Made by a program: the position numbers and the translations under genes. From CAYNXB01 sp964401045 (GTDB lineage Bacteria > Pseudomonadota > Alphaproteobacteria > Sphingomonadales > Sphingomonadaceae), in the NCBI GenBank assembly GCA_964401045.1, contig CAYNXB010000039.1, positions 1-24,463 of the forward strand: a stretch of DNA of 24,463 nucleotides, in the 5' to 3' direction. Of this stretch, positions 22,606-24,463 are shown in pieces (the stretch's first letter is position 1; each line of letters begins with the position of its first letter). The notes beneath the pieces are model-generated. The model saw only the letters and a program-made list of their open reading frames with translations. It did no database searches and was not told where the DNA came from.

Positions 22606-23973
22606 ATGGCCAAGGCTGCCTCCTACATCGCCCACGCGCGCACCGACGGCGAGGACCGGCTAATCGAGGCTGACGAACCGCTTGCCGGCCTGCAATTGCG
22701 CGCCGGTGGCGAAATTCCCGGAACCATCGCCAGTCCGGCCCTCCTCGAGCTGGTGCGCAAGGCGCGGCGGCTCGGCCTCAAGCTTGGCCAGCCGATCAAG
22801 GCGCGTGACGAGAACGAACTGGTCACCGCGTGGGTCGAAGTGACGCCGGAAGGCAACGAGGGCGGCTGCGCGATCGGGCTGTCGCACTGGCAGGCGGTGG
22901 AGGTGCCGGCGGACGATGCCGCCGCCGTGCGCCGGGCGGAGATCGATCGCGATCTCGCAGAATTGACCGCGCGGCTCGATCCGCAGCAGCGAGTGCTGGC
23001 GGCGAGCGCCGCAGGCGCCGAGCTTGAACCGCTGGCCGAGCGCATGCGCGAAGGCCTCGGCAGGGCGTGGACCGATTTCGTCGATGTTGGCCGCGAGCAG
23101 AGCGGGTGTGACCCGCTGCACTGGCGGCTGCTCGATGGCGTGGCGGCGCGGGTGGTAGGCTCGTCGCGGCAATGGCGTGCGGCGCTCGTCCCGCTCGGCG
23201 GGCCAGAGCCGGGCGCGGGTGGGTTCGAACTGCTGCTGACCTCCGACCAGCCGCCGGATACGGCGTCCGCATCCCGCCGCGTCGAGCCCGGTGGTCCGCG
23301 CCAGGCGGCGATCGGACGCGAGATCGCGCCGGTCTTGCGCCAGCCGATCGCCCGGATCATCGCCAATGCGGAAACGATCCGCACTCAGCTCGCTGGCCCG
23401 CTTGCCGACCAGTATAGTGTCTATGCGGCGGACATCGCGGCGGCGGGCCAGCACCTGCTCGCGCTGATTGACGACCTCAGCGACCTCGAAGTGGTCGAAT
23501 CGGCGGACTTCTCGACTGCGCCCGATCGTATCGACCTTGCCGACGTGGCCCGCCGCGCGGCGGGCATTCTCGGCGTGCGCGCGCAGGAGCGCGCCATCCG
23601 CATCGCGGTACCCGGAGACGACGAGAAGATGCCTGCCATCGGCGAATTCCGCCGCGTGATGCAAGTGCTGCTTAACCTGCTCGGCAATGCCATTCGTTAT
23701 GCGCCCGAAGGTTCGACGGTGACGCTCAAGCTCGACCGCAGGAAGGATCGTGCGCGGATCACCGTTGCCGACCGCGGCGAGGGACTGACGGCTGAACAGC
23801 AGGCGCGTGCGTTCGAGAAGTTCGAGCGCCTTGGCCGCAGCGGTGATGGCGGCTCCGGCCTTGGCCTTTATATCTCGCGCCGGTTGGCGCGGACGATGCA
23901 AGGCGAACTCACGGTGAGGAGCACGCCTGGCAAGGGCGCGCGCTTTACCCTGGAGCTGCCGGCGGACGAATAG
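22606..23973 (+). CDS. Soluble histidine-kinase-like protein without the phosphoacceptor histidine
   Basis: The 455-aa product starts at ATG 22606, four bases after the previous gene. It has no membrane segments. Residues 1-225 look like one or two PAS-like sensory regions with a charged helix at about 105-150. The dimerisation helix around 236-258 matches an H-box (consensus HELRTPLNAIIGFAE): Leu244, Arg245, Pro247, Ile251, Ile252, Ala255 and Glu256 are kept, but the His position is Pro242. The catalytic HATPase domain is intact: N-box with Asn357 and Asn361, G1 DRGEG (389-393), F-box FEKFERLG (403-410) and G2 GGSGLGL (415-421). It should bind ATP but cannot autophosphorylate at the usual place. 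The next His (283) is in the second helix. It could act as an allosteric regulator of another kinase. Confidence 0.8.
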   Translation: MAKAASYIAHARTDGEDRLIEADEPLAGLQLRAGGEIPGTIASPALLELVRKARRLGLKLGQPIKARDENELVTAWVEVTPEGNEGGCAIGLSHWQAVEVPADDAAAVRRAEIDRDLAELTARLDPQQRVLAASAAGAELEPLAERMREGLGRAWTDFVDVGREQSGCDPLHWRLLDGVAARVVGSSRQWRAALVPLGGPEPGAGGFELLLTSDQPPDTASASRRVEPGGPRQAAIGREIAPVLRQPIARIIANAETIRTQLAGPLADQYSVYAADIAAAGQHLLALIDDLSDLEVVESADFSTAPDRIDLADVARRAAGILGVRAQERAIRIAVPGDDEKMPAIGEFRRVMQVLLNLLGNAIRYAPEGSTVTLKLDRRKDRARITVADRGEGLTAEQQARAFEKFERLGRSGDGGSGLGLYISRRLARTMQGELTVRSTPGKGARFTLELPADE

Positions 23974-24082
23974 GACGCGCCCCTCTCCTCAGAGGCGGCG
24001 CCTGTTCCTATTGGCTGGTGCGATAATGTGCACCGGGGGAACACCCCCAACCCCACCTCTGAAGCCGAGGCGGCTAAGGCGT
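23974..24082. other. Convergent intergenic region with short hairpins
   Basis: The 109 bases between the kinase-like gene and gltA hold several small inverted repeats: CCTCT-CCTC-AGAGG near 23978-23994, GGTGC/GCACC around 24017-24034, and GGGGG-AACA-CCCCC at 24035-24048. None is followed by a T tract on either strand. They may slow transcription from both sides, but I would not call a proven terminator. Confidence 0.3.
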
Positions 24083-24463
24083 TCAGCGCTTCTCCATCGG
24101 GACGTAATCGCGCTCGACCGGGCCGGTGTAGAGCTGGCGCGGGCGGCCGATCTTCTGGTTGGGGTCGGAAATCATCTCGTTCCACTGCGCGACCCAGCCA
24201 ACGGTGCGGGCGAGAGCGAACAACACGGTGAACATCGTAGTGGGGAAGCCGATCGCCGAGAGGATGATGCCGGAGTAAAAGTCGACGTTGGGGAACAACT
24301 TCTTCTCGACGAAATAATCGTCGTGGAGGGCGATTTCCTCGAGCTGCAGCGCGGTCTCGAACACCGGGTCCGTAACGCCAAGAGACTTGAACACCTCGCG
24401 CACGGTCTTCTGCATCACCGTCGCGCGCGGATAACTCTCACGCCAATGGCTCAGCGCTGCGCG
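24083..24463 (-). CDS. gltA: Citrate synthase, C-terminal part (cut by window edge)
   Basis: Citrate synthase condenses oxaloacetate and acetyl-CoA to citrate in the TCA cycle. The minus-strand frame is open from the window end to TGA at 24083-24085 and encodes the last 126 residues. Recognisable parts are ALQLEEIALHDDYFVEKKLFPNVDFYSG, with the catalytic Asp region (NVDFYSG), then GFPTTMFTVLFALARTVGWVAQWNEM and the typical end KIGRPRQLYTGPVERDYVPMEKR. The sequence before the first internal Met (HWRESYPRATVMQKTV) continues the same frame, so the gene is simply truncated by the window, not broken. It is a type II (hexameric, gram-negative) citrate synthase tail. Confidence 0.97.
   Translation of the reverse strand, partial: RAALSHWRESYPRATVMQKTVREVFKSLGVTDPVFETALQLEEIALHDDYFVEKKLFPNVDFYSGIILSAIGFPTTMFTVLFALARTVGWVAQWNEMISDPNQKIGRPRQLYTGPVERDYVPMEKR

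Noticed and set aside
23316..23400. His283 of the kinase-like protein as an alternative phosphoacceptor
   Set aside because: It lies about 40 residues after the H-box, in the second dimerisation helix (GQHLLALIDDL), where kinases of this fold do not have the acceptor. The acceptor column aligns with Pro242.
24035..24048. GGGGG-AACA-CCCCC as a rho-independent terminator
   Set aside because: The stem is only five pairs and no T tract follows on either strand.

Overview
The window is a GC-rich, densely packed alphaproteobacterial chromosome segment. The gene order (nuo cluster, then birA, coaX, ribonuclease J and a DUF1467 gene) and the protein sequences point to the order Sphingomonadales, probably a sphingomonad or Erythrobacter-like organism. 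I inferred this from recalled family resemblance, not from a search. There are no tRNA or rRNA genes, CRISPR arrays or transposases.

Region 1 (1-14047) is the respiratory complex I (NADH:quinone oxidoreductase) cluster: the 3' end of nuoD, then nuoE, F, G, H, I, J, K, L, M and N in canonical order. Most neighbours overlap by 1-4 bases, so translation is probably coupled. The cluster is interrupted by genes that are not standard subunits: an NTF2/SnoaL-like protein between nuoD and nuoE, two tiny membrane proteins (53 and 45 aa) between nuoE and nuoF, and a 41-aa single-pass membrane protein between nuoG and nuoH. Two secreted paralogous proteins with an internal cysteine-pair duplication sit between nuoF and nuoG. 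A near-copy of the nuoF 3' end lies just after the first secreted gene, and a strong intrinsic terminator follows the second. nuoG-N may therefore need its own promoter.

Region 2 (14044-17498) continues the same close packing: biotin protein ligase without a DNA-binding domain (birA), type III pantothenate kinase (coaX), ribonuclease J (rnj) and a small DUF1467 membrane protein. The last gene ends on a CTAG palindrome that also supplies the stop codon of the convergent gene.

Region 3 (17495-23973) is the most unusual part. A minus-strand gene encodes an 822-aa membrane-anchored coiled-coil protein whose layout resembles the Caulobacter polarity factor TipN. Divergent from it run four plus-strand genes: an Hpt-like protein whose phosphoacceptor His is Met; a membrane protein that looks like a decayed inositol-phosphate cytidylyltransferase / CDP-alcohol phosphotransferase fusion; an unrecognised helical protein; and a soluble histidine-kinase-like protein whose H-box His is Pro although its ATP-binding motifs are intact. 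Two upstream regions carry near-consensus CtrA boxes (NTAA-N7-TTAAC). My inference is a CtrA-controlled cell-cycle or polarity locus built from pseudo-signalling proteins.

Region 4 (24083-24463) is the C-terminal part of citrate synthase (gltA) on the minus strand, convergent with the kinase-like gene and cut by the window edge.
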